Positions 34,828 to 43,723 are shown, counted from the stretch's first letter. The stretch is DNA of 64,000 nucleotides from Methanobacteriota archaeon (GCA_023411115.1 JAEYPF010000001.1:1-64000), one strand, 5' to 3'. Made by a program: numbers and translations. The notes: generated from the letters alone by a model not told the origin.

Positions 34828-35778
34828 TTGAGAAAGCCCTATGTAATTTTAATAGGAAGCGCTTCTGGGATTGGAAAATCAACTATAGCTTCAGAATTGG
34901 CTAAGATATTGGGAATAAAACATTTAATTGAATCAGATTTCATAAGAGAAATAGTTAGGGGTGTAATTGGGCCAGAATTTGCTCCAGCGCTCCATAAATC
35001 TTCTTTTGATGCGTATGTAACTATACGGGACAAAGAAAGGTATAAAACTAATGCAGCTCTAATAAACGCAGGATTTCAAGAGCATGCCTCATTTGTTATC
35101 CCAGCTATTGAGAAGGTTATAAAGAGGGCTGTAGATGATTTTGATGATGTTGTAATTGAAGGAGTACACCTTGTACCTGGTTTTGTTAACATCGGCCAGT
35201 TTGAAGATGATGCATCCATTCATTTTTTTGTACTTAATGCAGATGAAGAGATTCATAAAGAGAGATTTGTAAAAAGAGCCATGAAAATAAAGCGTGGCGG
35301 TAAACATCTGGAATACTTTAAGGAAAACAGGATAATAAATGATTATTTGGCTCAACAAGCCACTGAGCATGGAGTTCCAGTCATTGATAATGATGAAATT
35401 GAAACCACTGTTAAGGTGATGCTCACACATATAAGGCAGATATGTAAGACACTGACTTTTAGACATCCTGTAGATAGTATAAAAGATGAAACCAGCATTG
35501 TATTAAAATATGGCGGTAGAATGGAGGATATATCCTATTTTATTCATGGTTTTACAGAGCCACTGCGAAGGAAAATTAATGTTTATGATCCAAAAGAAGC
35601 TAAACGCTTCTTTGCATCGCTGGAGAAAAATAAGAAGCGAAAAGAAGATCTGGAAAAGATTTACGGACTTTCAGATAACTTCCACAGCCATAGATTGTGT
35701 GCTCCAGATGAAGAAAGTCTGGATAAAATGATAAAGGAATTGGATGAAAAAGGGTTTTTAGTCAAAGATAATGGCTAA
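34828..35778 (+). CDS. 2-phosphoglycerate kinase
   Basis: The 316-residue protein starts at TTG with GGAGATGG upstream. It has a P-loop GSASGIGKST (about 10-19) and the family's second half with a lid region. The enzyme phosphorylates 2-phosphoglycerate to 2,3-bisphosphoglycerate, the first step to cyclic 2,3-diphosphoglycerate, a thermoprotectant and phosphate store of Methanobacteriales. The length fits the Methanothermus fervidus enzyme. A tiny frame, ATG at 34801 (MLLDSGDG), ends on a TAG one base before this TTG start, so translational coupling is possible. Confidence 0.85.
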   Translation: MRKPYVILIGSASGIGKSTIASELAKILGIKHLIESDFIREIVRGVIGPEFAPALHKSSFDAYVTIRDKERYKTNAALINAGFQEHASFVIPAIEKVIKRAVDDFDDVVIEGVHLVPGFVNIGQFEDDASIHFFVLNADEEIHKERFVKRAMKIKRGGKHLEYFKENRIINDYLAQQATEHGVPVIDNDEIETTVKVMLTHIRQICKTLTFRHPVDSIKDETSIVLKYGGRMEDISYFIHGFTEPLRRKINVYDPKEAKRFFASLEKNKKRKEDLEKIYGLSDNFHSHRLCAPDEESLDKMIKELDEKGFLVKDNG

Positions 35779-35792
35779 AAACACAAGAAGGT

Positions 35793-35824
35793 TGAGGATT
35801 AAATCCGCCTCACATTTTTTATTT
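35793..35824 (+). terminator. hairpin plus T-run after the 2-phosphoglycerate kinase gene
   Basis: A short stem (TGA-GGATT, loop A, AATCC with a gcc bulge, TCA) lies 15 bp after the stop and is followed by CATTTTTTATTTT. It is consistent with a stem-assisted, T-run terminator. Confidence 0.4.
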
Positions 35825-35856
35825 TAGTAATTGAAGATTTAAGGAGAGAATTAGTT

Positions 35857-36423
35857 TTGAATGAGATGAAAATCGATTGTCCAGTTTGCGGATGTAAAAA
35901 TTCGATGCTAGTTATAACAAAAACAGAAAATATTCCTTATTTTGGAGAGATAATGGAATCAACAGCTAGATGCCATGATTGCGGATATAAACATTCAGAT
36001 ATAGTATGTCTTGAGCAAAAAGAGCCGGTTAAATATACTTTAAATGTTAATAAGTCGAATTTAAATGCACGAGTTATTAAATCTCAATCTGCTACAATCA
36101 GTATACCTGAATTAGGTTTAAAGGTAGAACCAGGCCCAAGATCACAGGGATATGTCTCAAATGTGGAAGGCGTGTTGAATAGATTTCATGACGCAGTTAT
36201 AACTGCCATGAATCTTGTTGAAGACGAACAATCACAGGAAAATGCGTCTAATATATTAAAAGAAATCGAGAAAGTCAAAACTGGAGAAAATACTGTCACT
36301 ATGATAATTGAAGATCCCTTTGGACATAGTATGATAATCCATGAAGATGCTCTCAAAAAGGAATTAAGCCTGGAAGAAATAAAGAATTTAAAAACAGGTT
36401 TCACAGTATTTGAAAATGAATAA
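35857..36423 (+). CDS. ZPR1 zinc-finger domain protein
   Basis: The 188-residue protein opens with a zinc finger CPVCGCKNSML...CHDCGY and continues with the ZPR1 jelly-roll-like part (SATISIPELGLKVEPGPRSQGYVSNVEGVL). Eukaryotic ZPR1 is a chaperone for translation factor eEF1A, and archaeal versions are single-unit homologues. The start is TTG at 35857 with AAGGAG 10 nt upstream. An in-frame ATG at 35866 is possible. It follows the kinase in the same direction, but with a probable terminator between. Confidence 0.85.
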   Translation: MNEMKIDCPVCGCKNSMLVITKTENIPYFGEIMESTARCHDCGYKHSDIVCLEQKEPVKYTLNVNKSNLNARVIKSQSATISIPELGLKVEPGPRSQGYVSNVEGVLNRFHDAVITAMNLVEDEQSQENASNILKEIEKVKTGENTVTMIIEDPFGHSMIIHEDALKKELSLEEIKNLKTGFTVFENE

Positions 36424-36622
36424 CATATATATTCATTTTATAAATTCTTCTATCACTTAACTAGCCGAAAAAAGTGCTTTAAGTGGATTTATTAAATTCA
36501 ATATTACTATAAGTATATATTATATGCATGTAACTACATAAAAATACATGCACGTTTATTGTTTATCGAGGTTAAAAACATTATAATTAAGCAAAAGGGA
36601 ACAGAAGGAGAGTATATTCTAA

Positions 36623-37501
36623 ATGGGACGAAATCCTAACTTTAATAATGAAGAAGATAAAATTGAATCTGAAGAATATGGTCCAGTACCCAGTCTGGAT
36701 TACCAGTTCTTTGAATATATGCAGGAAGGAGTTACTGTTTTTACGCTGGTACGTGATGAATCTGGAAAAGTAGCGGATTTAATCATTACTTATGCTAATC
36801 TCGCTGCTTACAGGCAGAGGAAATCACTGAAGACGGGTTTAATTGGAAAAAGCATTAAGGAACTTAATGGGTATGGAGATGTTACATTCGATCTTGAAAA
36901 AGCTAATGAAGTTGCATCTACGGGAAGAGGAACAAAATATGAGAGTTATTTTGCTCAATTAGATAAATATTTCTCTGTTACTGCGTTTTCACCAAAAGAA
37001 GACCTCTACATAACATTAACAACGGATATAACTAAACAGAGAAAGGCTGAGCAGGAAATGCAAATAGAACGCCAGAAACTTTTAGATATTATCGAGTTCC
37101 TGCCTGATGCTACATTCGTAATAGATGAAAATAAAAAGGTAATTGCCTGGAATAAAGCTCTAGAGGAAATGACAGACACTCCTAAAGGAGAAGTACTGGG
37201 TAAAGATGAATTTGTTTATGCCATGCCATTTTATGGCGAAAAAAGACCTATTCTTATTGATTTAATTTTTTTAACTGAAAAAGAAATAGAAGATAAATAC
37301 GCTTATGTAAAACGAGAAGGAAAAATATTGTTTGCGGAAGTATTTGTAGACAAATTATATGGTGGAAAAGGTGCCTATGTGTCTGTAAAAGCTTCTCCTC
37401 TCTATGATAGTAATGGAAATCTGGTTGGTTCTATTGAAACTGTTCGTGATATAACAGAACTGAGAAAAGATAAATGCCCACCAATAAGTAAAGAATTATA
37501 A
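36623..37501 (+). CDS. double PAS-domain protein without kinase domain
   Basis: The 292-residue protein has an acidic start and two PAS domains (about 25-140 and 145-280). The first ends YITLTTDITKQRKAEQEMQ, and the second ends DSNGNLVGSIETVRDITELRKD. No output domain follows. The first PAS resembles the N-terminal PAS of the kinase at 1-1780, including the acyl-coenzyme-like SITAFSP/SVTAFSP segment. It may be a sensory adaptor or a truncated kinase. A TATA-like TATATTATATG region precedes it. Confidence 0.8.
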   Translation: MGRNPNFNNEEDKIESEEYGPVPSLDYQFFEYMQEGVTVFTLVRDESGKVADLIITYANLAAYRQRKSLKTGLIGKSIKELNGYGDVTFDLEKANEVASTGRGTKYESYFAQLDKYFSVTAFSPKEDLYITLTTDITKQRKAEQEMQIERQKLLDIIEFLPDATFVIDENKKVIAWNKALEEMTDTPKGEVLGKDEFVYAMPFYGEKRPILIDLIFLTEKEIEDKYAYVKREGKILFAEVFVDKLYGGKGAYVSVKASPLYDSNGNLVGSIETVRDITELRKDKCPPISKEL

Positions 37502-37554
37502 AATTGAGCTATCTGATGATTTAAAATATATTTAAAAATCTAAAAGGTGGGAAG

Positions 37555-37971
37555 TTAGTATAATGTATCTTCCACTTCTTTTAATTTTAATGTCCTTCTT
37601 ACATCAAGGCTTAAAGCATCACAATCTGCTTTAATAGCATCTAAATGTTTTAATATCCTTTCTTTTTCTTCATTTATTCTTTCTACATTTTTGTAAGGAT
37701 AAATGGATTCTTTTAACATTTCATACTCAATTGTTGTGTAAGGATATTCGTTTAGTTGTTTACAAACTTTTTCCAGGACATCTCCTAAGAACCGGTTCAT
37801 TTCGACTTTGACGCGTTCCCTTATCATTTTGTCGCTGTCTAAATTCTGTTTCATCAATCTTACAACTTCTGCTTTTGCAAATGGTAACCCTTCTTCCTCT
37901 TCTTCTACTTCTTCCTGTTCTTGTTCTTCTTCTAACTCTTCTTCAGTTTTTTGCATTTCTTCTTCGTTCAT
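37555..37971 (-). CDS. histone-fold protein with acidic N-terminal tail and coiled-coil C-terminus
   Basis: The 138-residue protein has a 27-residue tail rich in Glu/Gln. A histone-fold-like core follows: LPFAKAEVVRLMKQN as helix 1, then a long helix MIRERVKVEMNRFLGDVLEKVCKQLNEYPYTTIEYEMLKESIYPY. A coiled-coil-like C-terminus ends it (NEEKERILKHLDAIKADCDALSLDVRRTLKLKEVE). Typical archaeal histones are 65-70 residues without such extensions. The acidic tail is the opposite of eukaryotic basic tails, so it could be a histone chaperone-like or bridging variant. The assignment rests on pattern reading. A palindromic operator precedes it. Confidence 0.55.
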   Translation of the reverse strand: MNEEEMQKTEEELEEEQEQEEVEEEEEGLPFAKAEVVRLMKQNLDSDKMIRERVKVEMNRFLGDVLEKVCKQLNEYPYTTIEYEMLKESIYPYKNVERINEEKERILKHLDAIKADCDALSLDVRRTLKLKEVEDTLY

Positions 37972-38045
37972 AAAACATCCTCCATGTAAAAATTAAATTT
38001 ATTATAATAAATCATGTGACAAGTAATAATTGTACGTAAAAGTAT

Positions 38046-38085
38046 TTGATACTTAGTTTCATTTTAAGTATCAATACATATAAAT
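38046..38085 (-). promoter_or_regulatory. operator-like inverted repeat at the promoter of the histone-fold gene
   Basis: Perfect 10-bp arms TTGATACTTA (38046-38055) and TAAGTATCAA (38065-38074) are separated by 9 bp. A TATA-like TTTATATG on the minus strand lies directly upstream (around 38078-38085). The repeat therefore covers the expected transcript start, as a repressor site would. Confidence 0.5.
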
Positions 38086-38193
38086 CTATGCCTAAATAAA
38101 GACCTTTTCTTTAATTATTTTCATGCATCATGTAAATTATTTCTAGTTGTAATTATATTTCAACTTGTAAAAATTCTATATAAAATTAAAACA

Positions 38194-38234
38194 CCAAAAA
38201 ATCAAATTATGATACAACCAAAAAATCAAATTAT
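38194..38234. repeat. two direct copies of a 17-bp sequence
   Basis: CCAAAAAATCAAATTAT occurs at 38194-38210 and again at 38218-38234, 24 bp apart. The copies are exact. The purpose is unclear, and low complexity makes chance duplication possible. Confidence 0.5.
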
Positions 38235-38314
38235 TTTCTATATTTCAAAAATAAGGAAGATATTTGCTATTTAAAAATTATATCGGCCTTTTTTCGTCAA
38301 ATAGGTTAATATAA

Positions 38315-39145
38315 CTAAATTATTTCTAAACTTAGATCAAGTGACCTTGTTGAATGGGTTAAATAACCGGTTGAAATGATGTTTGCCCCTGTTTTTGCAT
38401 ATTCAACAATATTTTCAGGTGTTATTCCTCCTGAAACTTCAATTAAAACATTATCTATTAAGTTTTGGTTTTTAAGGGTTGAAATAACATTTTCAATCTC
38501 ATCAGGATCCATATTATCGAGCATAATGATATCTGCACCAGCTTTTGCAGCATCTACGGCATCTTTTTCATTTTCGACCTCTATTTCAATTTTTTTGGTG
38601 AAACTTACGTTATTTTTGGCCATAATTACAGCTTCTTCAACACTGCCCACAATTGCAATGTGATTATCCTTAATGAGAACACAATCGTCTAATCTAAACC
38701 TGTGTGTATCTCCACCCCCGACTTTCACCGCATTTTTTTCAAATATCTGTAATCCGGGTGTTGTTTTACGTGTACTTGCAAGTATAATATCTTTATTTAC
38801 ATCTCTTATCTTTTGAAGAGTGTTAAATGTTAAAGTTGCAATACCGCTCATTCTCATGAGAAAATTCAATACAGTACGCTCTAAACTTAAAATTATCCTT
38901 GCATTTCCTTTAATTTCCATAACGATATCGTTTGTTTTTACAATATCTCCATCGTATTTTTTAACGGATTTTTGAATCCCGAATTCATCGAGTAAAATAG
39001 TTACAGCATCAATTCCGGCAATAATTCCATTTTCTTTGGCTAATATTACTCCTCCAACTTCTATATCCTTAGGAATCAGTGCATTTGTGGTAATATCCTC
39101 AAAACCTATATCATCGTAAACCATCTGCTTTAGAATATCTCTCAT
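38315..39145 (-). CDS. nadC: nicotinate-nucleotide pyrophosphorylase (quinolinate phosphoribosyltransferase)
   Basis: The 276-residue protein shows the NadC pattern: VLNFLMRMSGIATLT, STRKTTPGLQIFEKNAVKVGGGDTHRF (the phosphoribosyl-pyrophosphate and quinolinate site with Arg/Lys), then IEVENEKDA and a final EVSGGITPENI. It makes nicotinate mononucleotide from quinolinate in de novo NAD synthesis. The length is normal. No nadA/nadB partner is adjacent. The gene is divergent from rnz. Confidence 0.95.
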   Translation of the reverse strand: MRDILKQMVYDDIGFEDITTNALIPKDIEVGGVILAKENGIIAGIDAVTILLDEFGIQKSVKKYDGDIVKTNDIVMEIKGNARIILSLERTVLNFLMRMSGIATLTFNTLQKIRDVNKDIILASTRKTTPGLQIFEKNAVKVGGGDTHRFRLDDCVLIKDNHIAIVGSVEEAVIMAKNNVSFTKKIEIEVENEKDAVDAAKAGADIIMLDNMDPDEIENVISTLKNQNLIDNVLIEVSGGITPENIVEYAKTGANIISTGYLTHSTRSLDLSLEII

Positions 39146-39323
39146 ATTAATCCCTATTTAGCTATATAAGATAAAAGATATAAAATATTAACTTGAAAAT
39201 CAAGTTATTTTCAATTTTAAAAAGACCATATTTAAAATAGTATGATTCAATTTTCATAATATCAATTCAGTAAATTATCAAAATTAACTCAATTTTAGAC
39301 ATCAAAGAGTATAAGGTGAAATA

Positions 39324-40232
39324 ATGGAGCTTGTATTTTTAGGAACCTCATCTGCAATCCCTACGGGTCACAGGAATCACTCTGCAATTGCACTGAAAGC
39401 ATTTGGAGAGATTATTCTATTTGATTGTGGCGAAGGTACCCAGCTTCAAATGTCCAAGGCTAAAATAAGCCCTATGAAAATAAATAAGATATTCATAACT
39501 CATTTTCATGGAGATCATATCCTAGGACTTCCAGGTATAATTCAATCAATGGCATTTAGGGGAAGGAAAAACCCTTTGCATATATTTGGCCCAAAGGGGC
39601 TTGTTGAAATGGTAAACATTATAAGAAACTTTGGATATTTTTCACTTACCTTTGAAATTTACATGCACGAAATCCATGAAGGCATCATATTGGAGGAAGA
39701 AAATTATAGAATAAGCTGTTCTAAGATGAATCACACTGTTTTAAACTTTGCATATTCATTATATGAAAAAAGAAGGCCAAAATTTATAAGGGAAAAAGCA
39801 ATAGCTCTAGGCGTTAATCCCGGCCCTGATTTTGGGAAACTTCAGCAGGGTATCCCTGTAAAGGTGGGGGATGTGATAATACAGCCGGAACAAGTCCTTG
39901 GAGAAGAGAGAAAAGGACGTAAAATAGTTTATTCTGGTGATACCGGTCCTTCAGAGCAGATGGTCGAATTTGCAAAAGATGCAGACGTTTTAATACATGA
40001 ATCCACGTTTGAGGGAATTTATGGGGATAAAGCTTATGAAATGGGACATTCTACTTCTATTCAAGCTGCAGAAATTGCAAAAAATGCAAACGTTAAAAGA
40101 TTAATATTAACTCACGTAAGTACAAGATATAAAAAATCAGACATCCTTGAAACCGAAGCCAGGGATATATTTGAAAATTCAATAGTTGCAGAAGACTTTA
40201 TGCATGTAGAAGTAAAGCGTGATGGTCACTGA
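39324..40232 (+). CDS. rnz: ribonuclease Z
   Basis: The 302-residue metallo-beta-lactamase-fold protein has the Zn motif THFHGDHILG, the tRNase Z flexible-arm region (LEEENYRISCSKMNHTV...YEKRRPKF), the Asp in YSGDTGPSE and the final THVSTRY. It cleaves the 3' trailer from tRNA precursors that lack encoded CCA. The length fits the short (RNase Z-S) form. It starts at ATG with AAGGTGA upstream. Confidence 0.95.
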   Translation: MELVFLGTSSAIPTGHRNHSAIALKAFGEIILFDCGEGTQLQMSKAKISPMKINKIFITHFHGDHILGLPGIIQSMAFRGRKNPLHIFGPKGLVEMVNIIRNFGYFSLTFEIYMHEIHEGIILEEENYRISCSKMNHTVLNFAYSLYEKRRPKFIREKAIALGVNPGPDFGKLQQGIPVKVGDVIIQPEQVLGEERKGRKIVYSGDTGPSEQMVEFAKDADVLIHESTFEGIYGDKAYEMGHSTSIQAAEIAKNANVKRLILTHVSTRYKKSDILETEARDIFENSIVAEDFMHVEVKRDGH

Positions 40233-40306
40233 TACTGCTTTTTAACAAACATATTTAAATTAAAGATAAAAATAAAAACAAGGTAATTTAATCGGAAGTG
40301 AGACAA

Positions 40307-41071
40307 TTGGCCATCAGTTCAATACTTACAAATATACAAATTGAAGATTTAATTATTATATTAGCTACCATAATTGGGGCATCTTTAATTATAAAATGGT
40401 TCTCTTATTTTCTTAAAAAGACAGGAACTAGATGGGACATTGATGTAACATTGATTCAGGTTCTAAACGAAATTATTAAGTATATGATTTATGTCATTGC
40501 AATAGCTATAATTCTTGGAGTAATAGGGCTGGATATAACGGCAATAGCTGTAAGTTTAGGTGTTGTGGGTATCGCAGTAGGTTTTGCGGCACGTGATACT
40601 CTTTCTAATTTCATTTCAGGAATGTTTGTACTTGCTGATAAAAATTTTAGGGTTGGGGACATCATTGAAGTGTCTAATCAGAAAGGAAAAGTAATTAAAA
40701 TGGGTTTTAGGCAAACTACTATACTTACTTATGATAAAAAAGTTATAACAATACCTAACTCCCTATTTTCAACAAGTTCATTTATAAATCACACAGCATC
40801 CGATATAAGAAGGGTAGATCTAAATATAACTTTGCCTTATGATATTGAACTTGAAAAAACAGCTGTAGATCTTGTAGATATGGCTTCAGCATTTGATTGG
40901 GTTCTAAAAAAACCTAAGCCTAAGGCTATAGTTAGGGAATTACCGGATGTGGGAGTTAAACTTACATTATGTGTCTGGATAAATGATCCATGGAAAATTG
41001 CAGAATCTAAATCAGCCCTTGCAAAAGAAGCAAAGAAACTTTTAAGGGATAAAGACATTGAAGGGGAATAA
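40307..41071 (+). CDS. MscS-type small-conductance mechanosensitive channel
   Basis: The protein of about 254 residues has three membrane helices. The third is the Gly/Ala-rich pore helix VSLGVVGIAVGFAARDTLSNFISGM, followed by the beta domain NFRVGDIIEV and the cytosolic cage. It opens under membrane tension to release solutes on osmotic downshock. I chose TTG at 40307, because GGAAGTGA, a near-perfect SD, sits 5 nt upstream. A GTG at 40298 would lie inside that SD. Confidence 0.9.
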   Translation: MAISSILTNIQIEDLIIILATIIGASLIIKWFSYFLKKTGTRWDIDVTLIQVLNEIIKYMIYVIAIAIILGVIGLDITAIAVSLGVVGIAVGFAARDTLSNFISGMFVLADKNFRVGDIIEVSNQKGKVIKMGFRQTTILTYDKKVITIPNSLFSTSSFINHTASDIRRVDLNITLPYDIELEKTAVDLVDMASAFDWVLKKPKPKAIVRELPDVGVKLTLCVWINDPWKIAESKSALAKEAKKLLRDKDIEGE

Positions 41072-41255
41072 TTCAACAGTATTGCTTCCATTCAACTGCC
41101 AATTTTAAGGTATATTTGAATGTATTTTGAATTAATATGTTTAACACATTTAAATAGGGGAATTAATAATTAATAGTATAACTATTAAATTCATTGACTA
41201 TTGATATTGTGCGAAAAGGAGCTTGAATTCATAAATATGCTAAAATGGTGTAACA

Positions 41256-41867
41256 ATGTCTAAATATAAGCTTTTATCTGGTGTCATTGTTTTCGTATGC
41301 ATCATAATATCTTTAGCCATAATAATCGCAGGCTATGAGAAAGCTCAGGAGCTAAGTGCATATCAAACCAGCCAATATCTGCATGGAAATGGAAATAAAA
41401 GTGCTCCTGTTAATTTAATATTTCCTTCATCTACTAATTCTGTATCTGGAAGTTCAGATCAATACGGGCTAGTGATTCCCAAAATAGGTGTAAATGCTAA
41501 AATAAGTTCAGTAACTGTAAATGGCTACAATACTGTTTATCATTATCCTGAAAGCGTTTTACCAGGACAAAGTGGAGAATGCGGTCTACTTAGCCACAGA
41601 ACGAAATATTCGGGTTTATTTGGTAAATTGGGTAGCCTCAGACCTGGAGATGAAGTTATAATAAAAGATTATTCACTGTCTAAAAAATATATCTATAAAG
41701 TCACCTCCAATGGAAATGACATCAGATGGGACTATGAAGAGAATCCAATTTCCTTTGCTCAAACTGGAGAGCCACGTTTATTACTTGTGACATGTTATCC
41801 TCCAGGACGAAAGCAGGCCGCGTATATATGTCACTGTAAACTGGTATCAACAACCTCTTTGAAGTAG
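41256..41867 (+). CDS. sortase-family transpeptidase (class D/E-like)
   Basis: The 203-residue protein has an N-terminal membrane anchor (residues 5-27) and an extracellular beta-barrel with catalytic His114 (LLSHRTKYSGLFG), Cys180 (LLLVTCYPPGRKQ) and Arg185. The TLxTC-like motif is VTCYPP. Sortases cut sorting signals and join proteins to cell-surface polymers or pili. In Methanobacteriales the target would be pseudomurein or a surface protein. No LPxTG-like substrate with a C-terminal anchor is seen in this window. Confidence 0.85.
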   Translation: MSKYKLLSGVIVFVCIIISLAIIIAGYEKAQELSAYQTSQYLHGNGNKSAPVNLIFPSSTNSVSGSSDQYGLVIPKIGVNAKISSVTVNGYNTVYHYPESVLPGQSGECGLLSHRTKYSGLFGKLGSLRPGDEVIIKDYSLSKKYIYKVTSNGNDIRWDYEENPISFAQTGEPRLLLVTCYPPGRKQAAYICHCKLVSTTSLK

Positions 41868-42202
41868 TTAACTTTATAAAATTCACTATTTTTATTAACC
41901 ACATTTTACGGCACTTTAAATTGATTATTTTATAATATAAGCTGCTTTATTAAGTTATTAATATAGGCGCAACTGCTTGATTTTTGCATGATTTAATGTT
42001 ATTATTAGACAACTGGCGGTTATTATGGTATTGTGGGTGTAAATGCAGACTTACCGCAAATATTTAAGTAAAGAACCAGTATATGTAATGCTTTCTGAAA
42101 ATATCATTAAATTTGAATTAGTTTTTTTAATTCGGATATGCAGAATCGGATTAAATTATAATATTTCCAGAGACTCTAAAGAAAAAAATTGGACTGATTA
42201 AT
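41868..42202. other. intergenic, nothing recognised
   Basis: The stretch between the sortase and the first ferredoxin is AT-rich. A 39-codon frame ending just before the ferredoxin start has no ribosome site and no family pattern. It should contain the ferredoxin promoter. Confidence 0.35.
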
Positions 42203-42454
42203 ATGGTAAAAGTAAAAGTAGATGAGGATGCATGTGTTGGGTGTGGATCTTGTGTTGAGGACTGTCCAAACGATGTATACGAACTGGATCAAGAAAATGG
42301 AAAAACTATTGTAGTGAATGAAGCTGATTGTATGGCGTGTTTATCCTGTCACGAGATCTGTCCTTCCCAGGCATTAGAACATGAAGATATTCATGTAGCT
42401 AAAAGATTGTATATCGATAGAAAGGTTAACAGAATTTTAGAAAAAATAATTTAA
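42203..42454 (+). CDS. 2[4Fe-4S] ferredoxin, copy 1
   Basis: The 83-residue protein has two four-cysteine motifs, CVGCGSCVEDCPN and CMACLSCHEICPS, each ligating a [4Fe-4S] cluster. A C-terminal helix (VAKRLYIDRKVNRILEKII) is unusual for simple ferredoxins. It is nearly identical to the copy at 42913 that begins the hydrogenase operon, with only a few residue changes. The start lacks a strong SD (TTGGACTGATTAAT). It is followed by a hairpin and a 458-bp gap. It may carry electrons for the same hydrogenase. Confidence 0.9.
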   Translation: MVKVKVDEDACVGCGSCVEDCPNDVYELDQENGKTIVVNEADCMACLSCHEICPSQALEHEDIHVAKRLYIDRKVNRILEKII

Positions 42455-42532
42455 CTGGAAGGATTTAAATGTCAGATCATTAATTTAATATGAAATTATT
42501 AGTTAATGACTCAGTTGATTATGGTTTTAAAA

Positions 42533-42563
42533 CCTTAAAAAGTTCTTATTTTATTTTTTAAGG
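42533..42563 (+). terminator. hairpin after ferredoxin copy 1
   Basis: The arms CCTTAAAAA and TTTTTAAGG enclose a 13-nt T-rich loop (TTCTTATTTTA) about 80 bp after the stop. It may end the monocistronic ferredoxin transcript, although no T-run follows the stem itself. Confidence 0.35.
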
Positions 42564-42622
42564 GTATTGTCATTGGAAGTTATGAACACTGAAATATAAA
42601 TCTTGGACAATGCATTACAAAC

Positions 42623-42645
42623 AATAGTCTTAAAACAAGACTATT
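42623..42645. promoter_or_regulatory. 9-bp inverted repeat upstream of the hydrogenase operon
   Basis: The arms AATAGTCTT and AAGACTATT are separated by AAAAC. The repeat lies about 130 bp before the TATA-like box of the hydrogenase operon, so it is either a regulatory site or a terminator stem. Confidence 0.35.
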
Positions 42646-42912
42646 TGATATGATAAATTTACTGTTTTTTTACGAAATTTAAATTTTCTATTTTATTATC
42701 TCTTAAATAATAAATTATTACGTTGTAGAGATTATATGGACACCTAATATAAATCCTTAATAGTAAAGAAGTTTTATATAGAAAAATATCCCTACAAGGT
42801 AATATTAGGAATTGAGTTAAAACCATTTAATTCAAAATGAATTGTAGTGGAATGATTTAATCAAGTTAAAAATCTTTCCAAAGGCATTAAAAGGAAAAGT
42901 GAGGGGATTAAT

Positions 42913-43164
42913 ATGGTGAAAATAAAGGTAGACGAAGATGCATGTGTTGGGTGTGGATCTTGTGTCGAAGATTGTCCAAACGATGTGTACGAACTGGATC
43001 AGGAAAATGGGAAGACAGTGGTGGTGAAAGAAACAGATTGTATGGCGTGTTTATCCTGTCACGAGATCTGTCCTTCACAAGCACTTGAACATGATGATAT
43101 ACACGTGGCTAAAAGGTTATACATTGATAGAAAAGTAAATAAAGCTTTAAATAAAATAATATGA
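42913..43164 (+). CDS. 2[4Fe-4S] ferredoxin, copy 2 (first gene of hydrogenase operon)
   Basis: The 83-residue protein is an almost identical copy of the one at 42203, with the same two cluster motifs (CVGCGSCVEDCPN and CMACLSCHEICPS). A run of 29 identical bases covers the first motif. A GTGAGGGGATTAAT ribosome site precedes the ATG. It lies 10 bp before the V4R gene and is in operon with the hydrogenase subunits, so it is the likely electron acceptor or donor of this enzyme. Confidence 0.92.
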   Translation: MVKIKVDEDACVGCGSCVEDCPNDVYELDQENGKTVVVKETDCMACLSCHEICPSQALEHDDIHVAKRLYIDRKVNKALNKII

Positions 43165-43174
43165 GGGATTTACA

Positions 43175-43723
43175 ATGGAAATTGAAGATATAAGAGGGAA
43201 TTTTAAACCTGAATTAATTCCTAAAGAAACAGGTGGAAATATCGACGATTACGAAGAAGCCCTGCACGTTCTCATGAAATTTATAGGATCTATGTCCAGT
43301 GCACTAGAGCAAGTTTCAGGACGTGGAGCTAATGCTATTGTTTATCAGGCTGGAAAGAGAATGGGACACGAAGCTGGTAAATTAATGGAAAAAACAGACG
43401 ATGTTGAAAAGGCTCTTTGGGAAATGGGCGATGTACTGGGTAAAGAATTTTATTTTGAAATGTGGAAACCCGCTGATCAGGAAGGATACACCATTGAAAA
43501 AGACGGTGAAACATCAGTAAAACTTTTATTCAGTGATTGTGTTGTAAGACAGGCACTTAGGAGAACAGGACTACCTCAAAAAGGACCATTATGCTATCTT
43601 CTATATGGCTATATGGTTGGTGCAGTCGAAGAAGTTATGGATATCAAAGGAAAACTAGATATAGATCACTTTGGCCCAAATGCTTGCCTTAAAACCCTAA
43701 CTATAAAATGGGGTGGTAAATAA
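43175..43723 (+). CDS. V4R-domain protein in the hydrogenase operon
   Basis: The 182-residue protein ends in a 4-vinyl reductase-like (V4R) domain: KLLFSDCVVRQALRR, then LCYLLYGYMVGAVEEVMD and FGPNACLKTLTIKW. The three Cys (in DCVV, PLCY and NACL) are the conserved metal/ligand positions of this family. V4R domains bind small hydrophobic molecules or metal clusters in sensors and tetrapyrrole enzymes. Its stop is followed at once by the small-subunit ATG (about 1-nt overlap). It might be a maturation or electron-transfer factor specific to this hydrogenase. Confidence 0.75.
   Translation: MEIEDIRGNFKPELIPKETGGNIDDYEEALHVLMKFIGSMSSALEQVSGRGANAIVYQAGKRMGHEAGKLMEKTDDVEKALWEMGDVLGKEFYFEMWKPADQEGYTIEKDGETSVKLLFSDCVVRQALRRTGLPQKGPLCYLLYGYMVGAVEEVMDIKGKLDIDHFGPNACLKTLTIKWGGK

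Larger units (their letters stand above)
37972..38314. other. leader and promoter of the histone-fold gene, with repeats
   Basis: The region holds the 10-bp inverted repeat described at 38046-38074 and a direct repeat at 38194-38234. No small ORF or RNA fold is supported. It also contains the 3' flank of nadC. Confidence 0.4.
42455..42912. other. gap between the duplicated ferredoxins with two hairpins and a promoter
   Basis: No ORF is supported. It holds a hairpin at 42533-42563, another at 42623-42645 and a TATA-like GTTTTATATAG at 42771-42781. The last would start the hydrogenase operon, leaving a leader of about 110 nt. Confidence 0.45.

Noticed and set aside
42058..42202. 39-codon frame ending just before ferredoxin copy 1
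   Set aside because: It has no ribosome site and an AT-driven composition. It is not a supported small gene.
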